Below, in pieces: positions 33,870-43,213 of a stretch of 53,187 nt of DNA. Within the stretch, counting starts at the first letter, position 1; each line of letters starts with the position of its first letter. The notes beneath the pieces were generated by a model, which saw only the letters and a program-made list of their open reading frames with translations, did not search any database and was not told where the DNA came from. Made by a program: the position numbers and the translations under genes. Source of the stretch: Synechocystis salina LEGE 00031 (GTDB lineage Bacteria; Cyanobacteriota; Cyanobacteriia; Cyanobacteriales; Microcystaceae); the NCBI RefSeq assembly GCF_015207985.1, contig NZ_JADEVV010000028.1, positions 1 through 53,187 of the forward strand. Direction: 5' to 3'.

Positions 33870-35006
33870 ATGGTGAAGCCCCTCCGCTTAAACGATCGCC
33901 ATCAGCAAATTCTCCGAGCCACCGTTCAGCACTACATTGCCACCGCCGAGCCCGTGGGGTCTCAAACCCTGGCCCAGGAGTATCAATTTGCCGTCAGTTC
34001 CGCCACCATTCGCAATGCCCTCGGACAACTGGAAAAAGCGGGTTTACTTTATCAGCCCCATGTGTCCGCCGGCCGAGTTCCCTCCGATTCCGGCTACCGC
34101 ATCTACGTAGATAATCTCCTGACCTGGAGCGATCGCCAGAGCCGCACTGTTAAGCAAAAGTTAGAAAATGAAATTAGCGGTGATAATTGGCACTTTGAAG
34201 CCCTAATCCAGAGAATGGGGCAAATTTTGGCTAGTTTAAGCGGCTACATCACCCTAATTACCTTTCCCCAAACGGAAACAGTACATTTGCGCCATCTACA
34301 ATTGATGCTGTTACCGTCCCATCAAATATTAATTATTCTGGTCACCGACAGCTATCATACCCATTCCCTTACCCTGGATCTGCCCGCCACCATGGAAGCC
34401 AAGGAGGAAGGGGAATTGGAACAGGAATTAGCAATTTTTTCCAACTTGCTCAACGCCCAATTGCGGGGTAAAAACCTTTCTGAGTTGAGCCATTTAAATT
34501 GGCAAGAACTAGACCAAAAATTTAGCATCTATGCCGATTTTCTCCAGGGTTTGCAACAACAAATCAAGCCCCTCCTGCAACGACGCATGGCTGGGCCCCT
34601 AGTAGTCCATGGAGTTTCCAAGGTAATTCAGCAACCGGAGTTTTCCCAGTTGGAACAGGTGCAAATGCTGTTGTCTTTGTTAGAACAGGAACAGGAGCAA
34701 TTATTTTCCCTCCTATTTGACCCTGATGACTGTTGGGATAGTCTGGGCAATTTGGGCCAGGAAACCAGTCTACTGATGGGGGAAATGGCCCCCCGGTCCC
34801 GTCCCGTGGTAACCCTCCGTATTGGGGCAGAAAATCCCTTGGAATCCATGCATCCCTGCACCTTGGTGTCGGCGATTTATCGTCAAAAAAAGGTACCAGT
34901 GGGAAGTGTGAGCATTCTGGGGCCTACCCGTATGGTGTATCAACAAACCATTCCCCTGGTAGAACAGGCCGCTGAATGTTTATCGGAAGCATTGAGCAAA
35001 AATTAG
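33870..35006 (+). CDS. hrcA: Heat-inducible transcription repressor HrcA
   Basis: A 378-residue repressor. The N-terminal winged helix is clear (LNDRHQQILRATVQHYIATAE and the recognition part VSSATIRNALGQLEKAGLLY). The HrcA dimerisation/GAF-like domain follows to the C-terminus, ending with GSVSILGPTRMVYQQTIPL. HrcA binds CIRCE operators (TTAGCACTC-N9-GAGTGCTAA) ahead of groESL-type genes. I found no CIRCE copy in the window, so its targets are elsewhere. The gene has no obvious operon partner and converges with cysH. Confidence 0.95.
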   Translation: MVKPLRLNDRHQQILRATVQHYIATAEPVGSQTLAQEYQFAVSSATIRNALGQLEKAGLLYQPHVSAGRVPSDSGYRIYVDNLLTWSDRQSRTVKQKLENEISGDNWHFEALIQRMGQILASLSGYITLITFPQTETVHLRHLQLMLLPSHQILIILVTDSYHTHSLTLDLPATMEAKEEGELEQELAIFSNLLNAQLRGKNLSELSHLNWQELDQKFSIYADFLQGLQQQIKPLLQRRMAGPLVVHGVSKVIQQPEFSQLEQVQMLLSLLEQEQEQLFSLLFDPDDCWDSLGNLGQETSLLMGEMAPRSRPVVTLRIGAENPLESMHPCTLVSAIYRQKKVPVGSVSILGPTRMVYQQTIPLVEQAAECLSEALSKN

Positions 35007-35057
35007 GCAGAGCCCCAGGCAACAGGTTAGTAACTTTTTCGAGTGCCATTAACCGTT

Positions 35058-35807
35058 CTACAAGGAACTGGAATCCAAACTTTGGCCAGCTTCCGGCGAT
35101 AAGGGCAAATGTAAACCACATTCCTGTTTGAGACCGTGGAAACGGGTGTCCCTTTCATCTTCATCGTGGGCCGTCAGGGGCCGGCTAGAATGCCAATCCC
35201 CCACGGATACATAGCCTTGGTCAAAAAAGGGATGGTAGGGTAGATCGTGGGCTGTCAGGTATTCATAAATCATCTTAGAAGTCCAGTCCAAAATGGGTAA
35301 TACCTTGTATTGATTGCCCTGGAGATCCACTGGTTTTAAGTTCTGACGGTGGCGGGTTTGGTCCCTCCTTAACCCCGTCAACCAGGCGATCGCCTCTAAC
35401 TCTTTTAAAGCCCTCTGCATCGGTTCTACTTTGCGAATCTGGTCATAGCGATTGAGGGATTCCACATCCTTCTGTTGCCAGAGTTTACCGTAGAGCGCTT
35501 CCATGCGGGCCGGACTGAGGGGAGATTGGTAAACCTTTAAATTCAACTGCAATCGTTTGGTCAATTGATCGGCAAACTGATAGGTTTCCAACGGCAAATA
35601 GCCCGTGTCGATCCAGATAACAGGAATATTGGGCGCAATACTGGTCACCAAATGGAGCATCACCGCCGCCTGAATGCCGAAACTAGTGCTCATCACCAAG
35701 CCGGGGCCAAAGGTCTGGGCAGCCCAGGTAATGATCTGTTGGGCGGTGGCATTTTCCAGATCCGTTTGTAGGGTAGGTAGATCGAGCTTAGTCAGAGTAT
35801 GGGACAT
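35058..35807 (-). CDS. cysH: Phosphoadenylyl-sulfate (PAPS) reductase
   Basis: A 249-residue enzyme of assimilatory sulfate reduction. The nucleotide loop is [15 protein letters not shown], the substrate Arg region is [13 protein letters not shown], and the catalytic Cys is in KQECGLH. APS reductases also carry CC...CxxC iron-sulfur ligands; the equivalent places here ([13 protein letters not shown] and the ECGLH context) have no paired Cys. PAPS rather than APS is therefore the substrate, with thioredoxin as donor. PAPS is also the donor for the EPS sulfotransferase, so the two compete for it. It lies 145 bases from hemJ on the same strand. Confidence 0.93.
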   Translation of the reverse strand: MSHTLTKLDLPTLQTDLENATAQQIITWAAQTFGPGLVMSTSFGIQAAVMLHLVTSIAPNIPVIWIDTGYLPLETYQFADQLTKRLQLNLKVYQSPLSPARMEALYGKLWQQKDVESLNRYDQIRKVEPMQRALKELEAIAWLTGLRRDQTRHRQNLKPVDLQGNQYKVLPILDWTSKMIYEYLTAHDLPYHPFFDQGYVSVGDWHSSRPLTAHDEDERDTRFHGLKQECGLHLPLSPEAGQSLDSSSL

Positions 35808-35952
35808 CAGTGAGTGATGGAAAATATTTGGGTAAAAGTATAGGTAACGGACAAAGCGCTGGCGGAGTTAGGGGGTGAGCATGGAGCTTAGATTAAACTC
35901 AACTCCCTTACTTATTGAGTAGTTACGGCCACTATTTCAGCCACGTCAGCCA

Positions 35953-36534
35953 CTAATTCTGAGCCGAAGCCGCCTTTTGCTGTTCAGTTAGTAGTTCCTG
36001 GTCCCGGCGACGTTTTTTGGCATAGAGTTGAATTGAAGCAGCCATGGCAATGACCAAAGCCACAATTAACCAGGTGGTGGCATCCAGGGGTAAATTACCC
36101 TTAAACACCGCCAGTAGGACAATTACCACGAGCAAAATAGTCGGGGCCTCATTTAACGCCCGGAACTGTTGCCCACTCCATTGGGATTCTCCCTGGGCCA
36201 GCTTTTTCATCACCCGACCACAGTAGAAATGGTAGAGCAAAAGTAGAGCCACAAAGGTGAGTTTGATGTGGAGCCAACCGGATTTGAGAATTTCTGGTTC
36301 TGTGGAAATGAGACCGATCGCCATGGCTACGGTAACCACCATGCCAGGGGTAGTGATGATGTTGTAAAGCCGCTTTTCCATCAACTCATACTGTTTTTTG
36401 AGGATAGTTTTGGCTGGTTCCGGCTCCTGGTCTGCTTCAGCGTGATAGACAAAAAGCCTTACTAAATAAAATAATCCAGCAAACCAAACAACAATGCCAA
36501 TCAGGTGGAAGGCTTTAAACCAGTAGTAGGCCAT
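35953..36534 (-). CDS. hemJ: Protoporphyrinogen IX oxidase HemJ
   Basis: A 193-residue membrane protein with about four to five helices. Family features are YYWFKAFHLIGIVVWFAGLF with its essential His, the YNIITTPGMVV loop, and GWLHIKLTFVALLLLYHFY. It oxidises protoporphyrinogen IX for heme and chlorophyll synthesis in cyanobacteria that lack HemG/HemY. The frame continues 17 codons upstream to 36585, but ATG 36534 gives the known length and begins at the fold. A 145-base gap separates it from cysH. Confidence 0.93.
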   Translation of the reverse strand: MAYYWFKAFHLIGIVVWFAGLFYLVRLFVYHAEADQEPEPAKTILKKQYELMEKRLYNIITTPGMVVTVAMAIGLISTEPEILKSGWLHIKLTFVALLLLYHFYCGRVMKKLAQGESQWSGQQFRALNEAPTILLVVIVLLAVFKGNLPLDATTWLIVALVIAMAASIQLYAKKRRRDQELLTEQQKAASAQN

Positions 36535-36919
36535 GGTAAAAGTTGACGGTGGACAAAGAAGGGAGAAATACTCGCACTTGGGCATTCTCCAGGGACAGGG
36601 TAAGTAATCAGCCCATACCCAAGGGGGCCATTATATCGCCTTGCCCAGTCCCAAATCATTTTGCATTGCCCTATTCAAAGGCAAAGTCTTGTTCCCGACC
36701 CCGAGGAGACTTGGTTCAGCCATCAAATCTCTGCATTGGTAATGGTGGAAGCCAAGGGAGCGCATCAAAACCGGTTGCATTGAAAGTGCCTTAACCATTT
36801 AAAGCCAACATGAAGTCTGAACCGCTGGCCATTGAATTCCCAATAAATTAGCAAAATTAGCTCACTTTTAGTGCAATTACTGCAAAATATTGACAACTTT
36901 TTGCCACCAAGTAACGCAA
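36535..36919. other. 385-base gap without a recognised gene
   Basis: Between hemJ and the acetyltransferase. A frame of 83 codons (36543-36794) shows no domain, no ribosome site and a biased composition (Pro, Ser, Arg), so I do not call it. The last 100 bases are AT-rich and probably carry the acetyltransferase promoter. No repeat or terminator stands out. Confidence 0.5.
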
Positions 36920-37402
36920 GTGAACAACATTCATCTACGCCCATATCACCCTTCAGATTTAAACAATATTATTCACATCTTCACCGAGGCTGTCCATCAG
37001 TTAGGAATTAAACATTATTCCCCAGCCCAACTGAGTGCTTGGGCCCCCTCCAAACCAGACCGGCAACGGTGGCACGATCGCCTGGAATCCATGGTGGTGG
37101 TGGTGGCTGAGCAGGGGGCAACCATTGTCGGCTTTATTGGCTACGATGGCGCTGGACTAGTTGACCTGCTTTTTGTCCATCCAGCCTTTACCCGCCGGGG
37201 CATTGCCACTATGCTGATACAAGCAGTGGAGCGGTTGGCCTTTACTAACGGGGTAAGTCAACTTCAGACCAAAGCAAGTATGGTGGCTCGGCCATTTTTC
37301 GAGTCCAGAGGATTTGTGGTGATAGCGGAAGAAACCGTTACCATAAGGGGAGAAAATTTACGGCGATTTGCCATGGATAAAATCATCAAACCAACTCAAT
37401 AG
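36920..37402 (+). CDS. GNAT-family N-acetyltransferase
   Basis: A 160-residue acetyltransferase. The GNAT strand-loop appears as VDLLFVHPAFTRRGIATMLI, where RRGIA is the acetyl-CoA pyrophosphate loop (Q/RxxGxG/A). The fold opens with NIHLRPYHPSDLNNIIHIF and ends with the usual FFESRGFVV strand. The substrate is unknown; protein, amino acid or drug acetylation are all possible. The frame is open to TTG 36890. GTG 36920 is preferred because it puts the first beta strand near the N-terminus. It stands alone, with AT-rich flanks. Confidence 0.8.
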   Translation: MNNIHLRPYHPSDLNNIIHIFTEAVHQLGIKHYSPAQLSAWAPSKPDRQRWHDRLESMVVVVAEQGATIVGFIGYDGAGLVDLLFVHPAFTRRGIATMLIQAVERLAFTNGVSQLQTKASMVARPFFESRGFVVIAEETVTIRGENLRRFAMDKIIKPTQ

Positions 37403-37594
37403 ATTGTGGGACTAATGCTAGAACTCGTCCCTAAGCAAAAAGATAGGTAACCAGTTCCCCTGTCTTGTCAGACTGTGATCAAAAGAACATTTAGGTCTAT
37501 CTAAGCTTGTCAGTATCTTTGGGAAAAATTAGGAAAATTTATCACATTTTAGATCATGATTTAAGTATTTTTCCACCAAACAATAGAAGATAAA

Positions 37595-40099
37595 ATGCGA
37601 ATTAATAATACTTTTTTCAACAGCTTGGTTGCTTTTCGATTAATGTTCTGGCAAAAGCAAGTCATAACGGCGATCGCCATCTATGGAGCCACCTACATTT
37701 CCCAATTATTTATTACCTATGCGGGCACTGCTTCATCGCCAATTTGGATTCCTACCGGTGTTGCTGTCGGCTTTTTATCCATTTGGGGCTATCCAGTCTG
37801 GCCGGGCATGTTGGGGGGATTGCTATTGGGGGAAGCCATGGCCCTGCATGCGTTGGAAAGCACCGCCAATTTGATGTTAACCGTGGCAGTTACCGGGGTA
37901 GTCGGTTTAGCCAATCTTTTTTCAGTCTACCTTAGTGATCGCCTCACAGCGGACAATTACCTATTTTCTAAAATCAAAAATATTATTAGATTTATTATTT
38001 TTGTTTGCTTTGGCAGTCGTTTACCCGCCGCCATTATTTGCTCACTTTTATTATATTCATTTGACAAAATTCCTTTCAATTTATATTCTGAAGTTGCCTA
38101 CACCTGGTTATTGAGCGATGCCTTTGCGCTGTTGATTATCACTCCTTTTATTATTGCTTGTAATCATAACTTTAAATCGTTTATTAACTTGCTACAAGAA
38201 CAATGGCTAGAAGCAATCAGCATTGTTTTTTGCGTTTTATTAATTGTTAAAATTATTGCCAATGGTTATCCCATTGAATATCTACTCATTCCCTTCCTGC
38301 TTTGGTCAGCCTTTCGCTTCACCGAAGTTGGTTCTTCTTTATTAACAATTGTTGTTTCTGCCCTATTAGTATTAATCCTTGCCCTAGACCAAGAAAAAAT
38401 CGCTATCAAAAATCAACTTTTATTGTTGCAGTCGATTTTGGCCTGCATTAGTATGACCACCCTGATTTTAAATGCGGTTCTCAGTGAAAATGAAAGATCA
38501 AAAAATCAACTGTTTACTACCAATCAAATATTAATAGAGCAAAATCAAAAACTCCAAGAACTCTATCAACAAAGGGAATTAGAAAGAGCCCAAAGGGAAA
38601 AAATTCTCATAGAATATAATGAATCGCTCCAAAAGCAAGTTGACCTAGTCAAAGCAAAAGAAATAGCTGAAAGTGAAGCTAAGGCCAAAAGCACTTTTGT
38701 GGCCAATATGAGCCATGAACTGCGTTCTCCCCTCAATGCCATTATTGGCTTCTCCCAGTTAATGTTGCGTACCCAAAACTTACCAATGGAGCAATATGAA
38801 AATGCAGGTATTATTCAACGTAGCGGAGAGTATTTATTAAATTTAATCAATAATATCCTTGATTTTTCTAAAATTGAAGCGGGTAAAACCCATTTAAACC
38901 GCTATCATTTTGATCTTTATCTCCTACTGGATGACCTGGAGGATATGCTCCATCTCAAAGCAGCTAATGAAGGCATAGAACTAATTTTTATTCGCGATCA
39001 AGATCTACCCCGATACGTTTATGGTGACGAAATTAAGCTAAGACAAATTTTGCTAAACCTCCTCAGCAACGCAATTAAATTTACAGTAGAAGGGGAAGTA
39101 GTGCTAACTAGTAACTTTAGGAATGTGGAGCAAGGGGAATTGATCGATGAAGAGACGGAAACGGAACCCAAAAGTAAATATTGGTTAGACTTCACCATTA
39201 AAGATACGGGCAAAGGCATTAGCGAGGTGGAATTAAGTCATTTATTTGAAGCTTTTTCCCAAACAGAATCGGGGCGCAATGCCCAAGAAGGCACGGGATT
39301 AGGCTTAGCAATTACCCGTCAGTTTATTAATTTAATGGGAGGGGAGATTACCGTTAGTAGTGTGGTTGACCAGGGAACCACCTTTAGCTTTTCGATTTTA
39401 GTTGATTTGGGGGAAATAACTTTAAGTCGGGAACCGAATTCTGCGAAAAAAGTTCTCGCCCTCACCCCGGGGCAACCTGTCTATAAAATTCTGGTGGTGG
39501 ATGATAAGAGTGTGAATCGTCAATTATTAATTAAACTCCTCGCTCCCTTTGGTTTTGAGGTCGAAGAAGCTAGTAACGGCCGGGAGGCGATCGCCCTCTG
39601 GGAAAGCTGGGAGCCCCATTTAATCTTTATGGACATGAGAATGCCGGTGATGGACGGCTATGAAGCGACCAAACACATCAAGGGTCAGGTCAAAGGCAAT
39701 GCAACGGCGGTGGTGGCCCTAACGGCCAGTGTGCTAGAGGAAGAAAAGGCAATTGTGCTTTCGGCCGGATGCGATGATTTTCTCCGTAAGCCGTTCCGGG
39801 AAAATACCATTTTTGACGCCTTGACCAAACATTTAGGGGTAACATATGTTTATGAGTCAGCCCCAGACAAGAACGATGGCCAAGGAGACACAGCATTGAA
39901 ACCAGAGAGTTTGCTAATTATGTCCCAGGATTGGTTGACTCAGTTATCTCATTATCTTTTGGAAGCTGACACTGAGCAAGTAATGAAATTGATAGCGGAA
40001 ATTCCAGCCTCAGAGTCAGAATTAGAGCAAAATCTAACTAAATTGGTGCGTAAGTTTGAATTCGAAAAAATTCTCGATCTAATTGAGCCGTTATCGTAG
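37595..40099 (+). CDS. MASE1 hybrid sensor histidine kinase
   Basis: An 834-residue protein. Residues about 20-295 contain the MASE1 sensor with eight or so membrane spans (IWIPTGVAVGF; RFTEVGSSLL). A coiled coil (about 300-365) joins the HisKA domain with phospho-His374 (ANMSHELRSPL). The HATPase has the N box (LLNLLSNAIKFT), DTGKG and GTGLGLAI. The attached receiver domain (about 630-750) has phospho-Asp680 in FMDMRMPVMDGYE. A C-terminal stretch of about 60 residues looks like a remnant of a phosphotransfer region without a clear His. The response regulator follows 8 bases later and is its likely partner. The sensor part is AT-rich compared with its neighbours. Confidence 0.92.
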   Translation: MRINNTFFNSLVAFRLMFWQKQVITAIAIYGATYISQLFITYAGTASSPIWIPTGVAVGFLSIWGYPVWPGMLGGLLLGEAMALHALESTANLMLTVAVTGVVGLANLFSVYLSDRLTADNYLFSKIKNIIRFIIFVCFGSRLPAAIICSLLLYSFDKIPFNLYSEVAYTWLLSDAFALLIITPFIIACNHNFKSFINLLQEQWLEAISIVFCVLLIVKIIANGYPIEYLLIPFLLWSAFRFTEVGSSLLTIVVSALLVLILALDQEKIAIKNQLLLLQSILACISMTTLILNAVLSENERSKNQLFTTNQILIEQNQKLQELYQQRELERAQREKILIEYNESLQKQVDLVKAKEIAESEAKAKSTFVANMSHELRSPLNAIIGFSQLMLRTQNLPMEQYENAGIIQRSGEYLLNLINNILDFSKIEAGKTHLNRYHFDLYLLLDDLEDMLHLKAANEGIELIFIRDQDLPRYVYGDEIKLRQILLNLLSNAIKFTVEGEVVLTSNFRNVEQGELIDEETETEPKSKYWLDFTIKDTGKGISEVELSHLFEAFSQTESGRNAQEGTGLGLAITRQFINLMGGEITVSSVVDQGTTFSFSILVDLGEITLSREPNSAKKVLALTPGQPVYKILVVDDKSVNRQLLIKLLAPFGFEVEEASNGREAIALWESWEPHLIFMDMRMPVMDGYEATKHIKGQVKGNATAVVALTASVLEEEKAIVLSAGCDDFLRKPFRENTIFDALTKHLGVTYVYESAPDKNDGQGDTALKPESLLIMSQDWLTQLSHYLLEADTEQVMKLIAEIPASESELEQNLTKLVRKFEFEKILDLIEPLS

Positions 40100-40107
40100 T
40101 AATTGTC

Positions 40108-41469
40108 ATGGAAAAAGCAGATGAAAACAAGGGAAATATTCTCTTGGTAGATGACTTACCCAACAACTTGCAATTGTTGAGTGATTTACTGATTAATTTG
40201 GGCTACACAGTGCGGAGCGTTACCAGTGGTAAAATGGCCCTGAGAACTTTGCAGGTTAAACGTCCAGATTTGATTTTACTGGATATTAAAATGCCAGACA
40301 TGGACGGCTATGAAGTCTGTGCAATGATTAAAAAAGAAGAGGAATTACAGGATATTCCCATTATTTTTATCAGCGCCCTGGGGGATACCTTTGATAAAGT
40401 TAAAGCTTTTGAATGTGGTGGCGTAGACTATATCACCAAACCTTTTCAAATTGAAGAAGTGGTGGCTCGGATTGAGGGTCAGCTTACCATTCAAAGGCAA
40501 CGGGTCGCCCTCAAAAGAGAGGTGAGAAAACGCCGGGAAGCAGAGGAAGTCCTCTACCAATCGAGGGCCTTACTTTCCAGTGTCTTAAATTCTGCTTTAG
40601 ATGGTATTGCAGCCATGCAAGCGGTGCGTAACCCCCAAACGGGGGATATTGAAGATTTTCGCTGTTTGGTGATTAATCCCATTCTTTCCAAAGCTTTTAA
40701 CCGCAGCCGGGAAGATTTAATTGGTCGGGTACTGCTGAAGCGTTTTTTACAGCGTTTAGATCCTCAACTTTTTGATCAATTTGTTAATTTGGTCGAGACA
40801 GGTACTTTCTTAACCCAAGATATTTATTTTCCCATTGCTGATTCTGATTGGTATCATTTTGTGGCGGTGAAGTTAGGGGATGGTTTTGCCGTAACGGTGC
40901 GAGATATCACTGATCGAAAAAGAATGGAATTGGAATTACAAGCAGCTAACCAACAGTTGCAATTATTAGCGAATATTGATGGTTTGACCCACATTGCTAA
41001 CCGCCGTCGTTTTGATGAGTATTTAGCCCAGGAATGGCAAAGACATTGTCGTGAACAAAAACCATTGGCTTTAATTCTGGTAGATATTGATTATTTCAAA
41101 GCTTACAACGATTTATATGGTCATCAACAGGGGGATGATTGTTTGCAAAAAGTAGCCCATACTTTGGTGGATATTGCCAAACGCATTACTGATTTGGTGG
41201 CCCGCTACGGCGGCGAGGAATTTGTAGTGGTTTTACCTAATACGAATCAGCAAGATGCTTTGGCTATGGCAGAAAATATGATCGAGGCGATCGCCGCTTT
41301 GGCCATTCCCCACGAAGGTTCTTCAGTCAGTCAATATGTGACCATTAGCACTGGCATTAGTAGCATAATTCCCACTGCAAAAGACACCGTTGAAAGGATC
41401 ATTAGCGAAGCAGATCAGGCTTTATACAGTGCTAAATCCCAAGGACGGAACCGGGCTTGCTTGGGGTGA
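40108..41469 (+). CDS. Response regulator with PAS-like linker and GGDEF domain
   Basis: A 453-residue diguanylate cyclase. The receiver domain (residues about 10-125) has phospho-acceptor Asp59 in LLDIKMPDMDG and Lys in ITKPF. A PAS-like domain follows (about 150-270; VLNSALDGIAAMQAVRNPQ...). The GGDEF domain (about 290-450) has IDGLTHIANRRRFDEYL, VDIDYFKAYND and RYGGEEFVVVLP. The I-site is kept as RITD five residues before the active loop, so product inhibition is expected, in contrast to the 19898 protein. It should make cyclic di-GMP when phosphorylated by the adjoining hybrid kinase, with which it shares a transcript. Confidence 0.93.
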   Translation: MEKADENKGNILLVDDLPNNLQLLSDLLINLGYTVRSVTSGKMALRTLQVKRPDLILLDIKMPDMDGYEVCAMIKKEEELQDIPIIFISALGDTFDKVKAFECGGVDYITKPFQIEEVVARIEGQLTIQRQRVALKREVRKRREAEEVLYQSRALLSSVLNSALDGIAAMQAVRNPQTGDIEDFRCLVINPILSKAFNRSREDLIGRVLLKRFLQRLDPQLFDQFVNLVETGTFLTQDIYFPIADSDWYHFVAVKLGDGFAVTVRDITDRKRMELELQAANQQLQLLANIDGLTHIANRRRFDEYLAQEWQRHCREQKPLALILVDIDYFKAYNDLYGHQQGDDCLQKVAHTLVDIAKRITDLVARYGGEEFVVVLPNTNQQDALAMAENMIEAIAALAIPHEGSSVSQYVTISTGISSIIPTAKDTVERIISEADQALYSAKSQGRNRACLG

Positions 41470-41513
41470 TTTTATGTCCGTAAAACTCTTTCTTCAGACA
41501 TTTCAACCACTGA

Positions 41514-42563
41514 TCAAGCATGAAAATGTTGAAATCCTTGTTGCAAAGATAGCTTTTCCTTTACCCCATTGCCAGAGGTTAAAAATACCTCCGTTCCTGC
41601 AGCGATTTGGCCGATGACTCGAGGACAACGGTCAGGGGGTAAATCCAAAGAGGCGATCGCCGTTAGCCATTGTTGTGCTGCCACAGGAGGTAGGGCCAGG
41701 ATCAATTCAAAATCTTCACCGCCATAGAGAGCCCATTCCCTGGCTGTTTTCAGGCCGACCCAATCGGTTAATCCCTGAGGAATGGGGAGTTTTTCTGCCC
41801 ATAGTTCTGCCCCCACTTGGCTGGCTCGACAGATTTGTAAGACAGCGTCAGCAAGACCGTCACTACTGTCCATGGCGCCAATGGTAGTTTCCAAACTTAG
41901 AAGAGAAGGCACTAGGTCTAAGCGGGGTTGGGGACGTTGGTGGGCCCTTTGCCATAAATTCCTCTGCTCCGTAGTTACCAACTCCTCACGGTGGGTATGG
42001 AGTAGGCAGGCTAAACCGGCTCGGGAAGCTCCGTGGTCGCCCGTGGCAATGAGCCAATCGCCTACCTTGGCTTGGTGACGATACAGGGCTTTACCCTGGG
42101 GGACTTGACCCAAAACCGTAATGCTAATGGTTTTTACTGGCGATCGGGAAACATCTCCCCCCAGGATAGGGGTCTGCCAAGGCTGCAAAGCAGCGGTTAA
42201 ACCTTCATAAACTGCTAAAACCCAGCCCAAAGTAGTGGAGGGAGGTAATGCCAGGGCCACGGTGATACCAATTGGGGTAGCCCCCATAGCCGCTAAATCG
42301 GATAAATTGGCCGCCGCTCCCCGCCAACCAACATCAAAGGCCGAGGTGGTCTGCTCACTGAAATGGACATTCTCCACCAACATATCCGTGCTCACCACCA
42401 GGGCATCTTTGCGAGGTAAATCCACAATGGCGGCATCGTCCCCGGTTAATTCTGCAGGGGAAAATTTTTGTAATTGGGTCAATAGGGCCTGTTCTCCCAA
42501 CTCCCCTATGGTTTGCTCCGGCTGGGGCGGGATGGATCGGTCGGGTGGAAATGGTTGGGACAA
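41514..42563 (-). CDS. thiL: Thiamine-monophosphate kinase
   Basis: A 349-residue kinase that phosphorylates thiamine monophosphate to thiamine diphosphate. The first metal site is in ELTGDDAAIVD, and the second is STDMLVENVHF. The family motifs GDVSRSP, TGDHGASRAGLACLL and MDSSDGLADAVLQICRAS (substrate and Mg2+ binding) are in order, ending with ALYGGEDFELILALP. The length fits. It converges with the GGDEF regulator gene and shares a gap of 100 bases with the VOC gene. Confidence 0.94.
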   Translation of the reverse strand: MSQPFPPDRSIPPQPEQTIGELGEQALLTQLQKFSPAELTGDDAAIVDLPRKDALVVSTDMLVENVHFSEQTTSAFDVGWRGAAANLSDLAAMGATPIGITVALALPPSTTLGWVLAVYEGLTAALQPWQTPILGGDVSRSPVKTISITVLGQVPQGKALYRHQAKVGDWLIATGDHGASRAGLACLLHTHREELVTTEQRNLWQRAHQRPQPRLDLVPSLLSLETTIGAMDSSDGLADAVLQICRASQVGAELWAEKLPIPQGLTDWVGLKTAREWALYGGEDFELILALPPVAAQQWLTAIASLDLPPDRCPRVIGQIAAGTEVFLTSGNGVKEKLSLQQGFQHFHA

Positions 42564-42663
42564 AGACAGAGACGAAGTTTAGGTTTTCGATGAAAATTTG
42601 GCAGAAGCGCCCATCAACCATTAAAACAGGGACAGTGTTGATTTTTGAGCGTCTTCTCCTACC

Positions 42664-43116
42664 ATGACTCTTTCCTCCGGTTTACCTCTGGGCAGTTTAC
42701 GGCGTGTGCACCACATCGCTTTGAACGTTAAAGATATGGAAAAATCCTGCCATTTCTACGGCCATATTTTGGGACTAAAACCTTTGGTGGGGGAAGAGGT
42801 GCCCGTTACCCTTAAAACCATGGTGGAAGAAGGAAAAGTAAGCAATTTCATCACCCCCGACGGCACTGTAATTGACCTGTTTGCGGCACCGGATTTATCT
42901 CCCCCAGCGGTGGATCCCCGCCAATCCTTCACCCGCACCGATCACTTGGCCTTTGACATTGCCCCGGCCCAATTCGACCAGGCGATCGCCGTGTTAGAAG
43001 CCCACGGGGTGGCCATTGCGTCAGGGCCGGTAACCAGACCGACGGGTAGGGGAATTTATTTTTACGACCCAGATGGCTTTCAGGTAGAAATTCGCTGTGA
43101 TCCCATGGCTTTATAA
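42664..43116 (+). CDS. VOC-family metalloprotein (glyoxalase-like)
   Basis: A 150-residue two-unit VOC domain. The expected metal ligands are all present: His in VHHIALNVKDM, His in TDHLAFDIAP and Glu in FQVEIRCD, so a metal-dependent reaction is plausible. It has the core GHILGLKPL and FYDPDGF turns of the family. It resembles glyoxalase I-type or dioxygenase-type proteins; the substrate is not evident. Compared with the first VOC gene in the window, which lacks these ligands, this one looks catalytic. It starts 100 bases after the divergent thiL. Confidence 0.82.
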   Translation: MTLSSGLPLGSLRRVHHIALNVKDMEKSCHFYGHILGLKPLVGEEVPVTLKTMVEEGKVSNFITPDGTVIDLFAAPDLSPPAVDPRQSFTRTDHLAFDIAPAQFDQAIAVLEAHGVAIASGPVTRPTGRGIYFYDPDGFQVEIRCDPMAL

Positions 43117-43213
43117 ACAGATCTTGACAGTAGCGCCCCCAAAACTAGTAAAGCCATTTCTTGGCCCGTTCGATATGTTAAATCTGGAGAGAGATTTTCC
43201 TTCCTAGGCTTGC

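Noticed and set aside
36543-36794. 83-codon frame between hemJ and the acetyltransferase
   Set aside because: No ribosome site, no family features.
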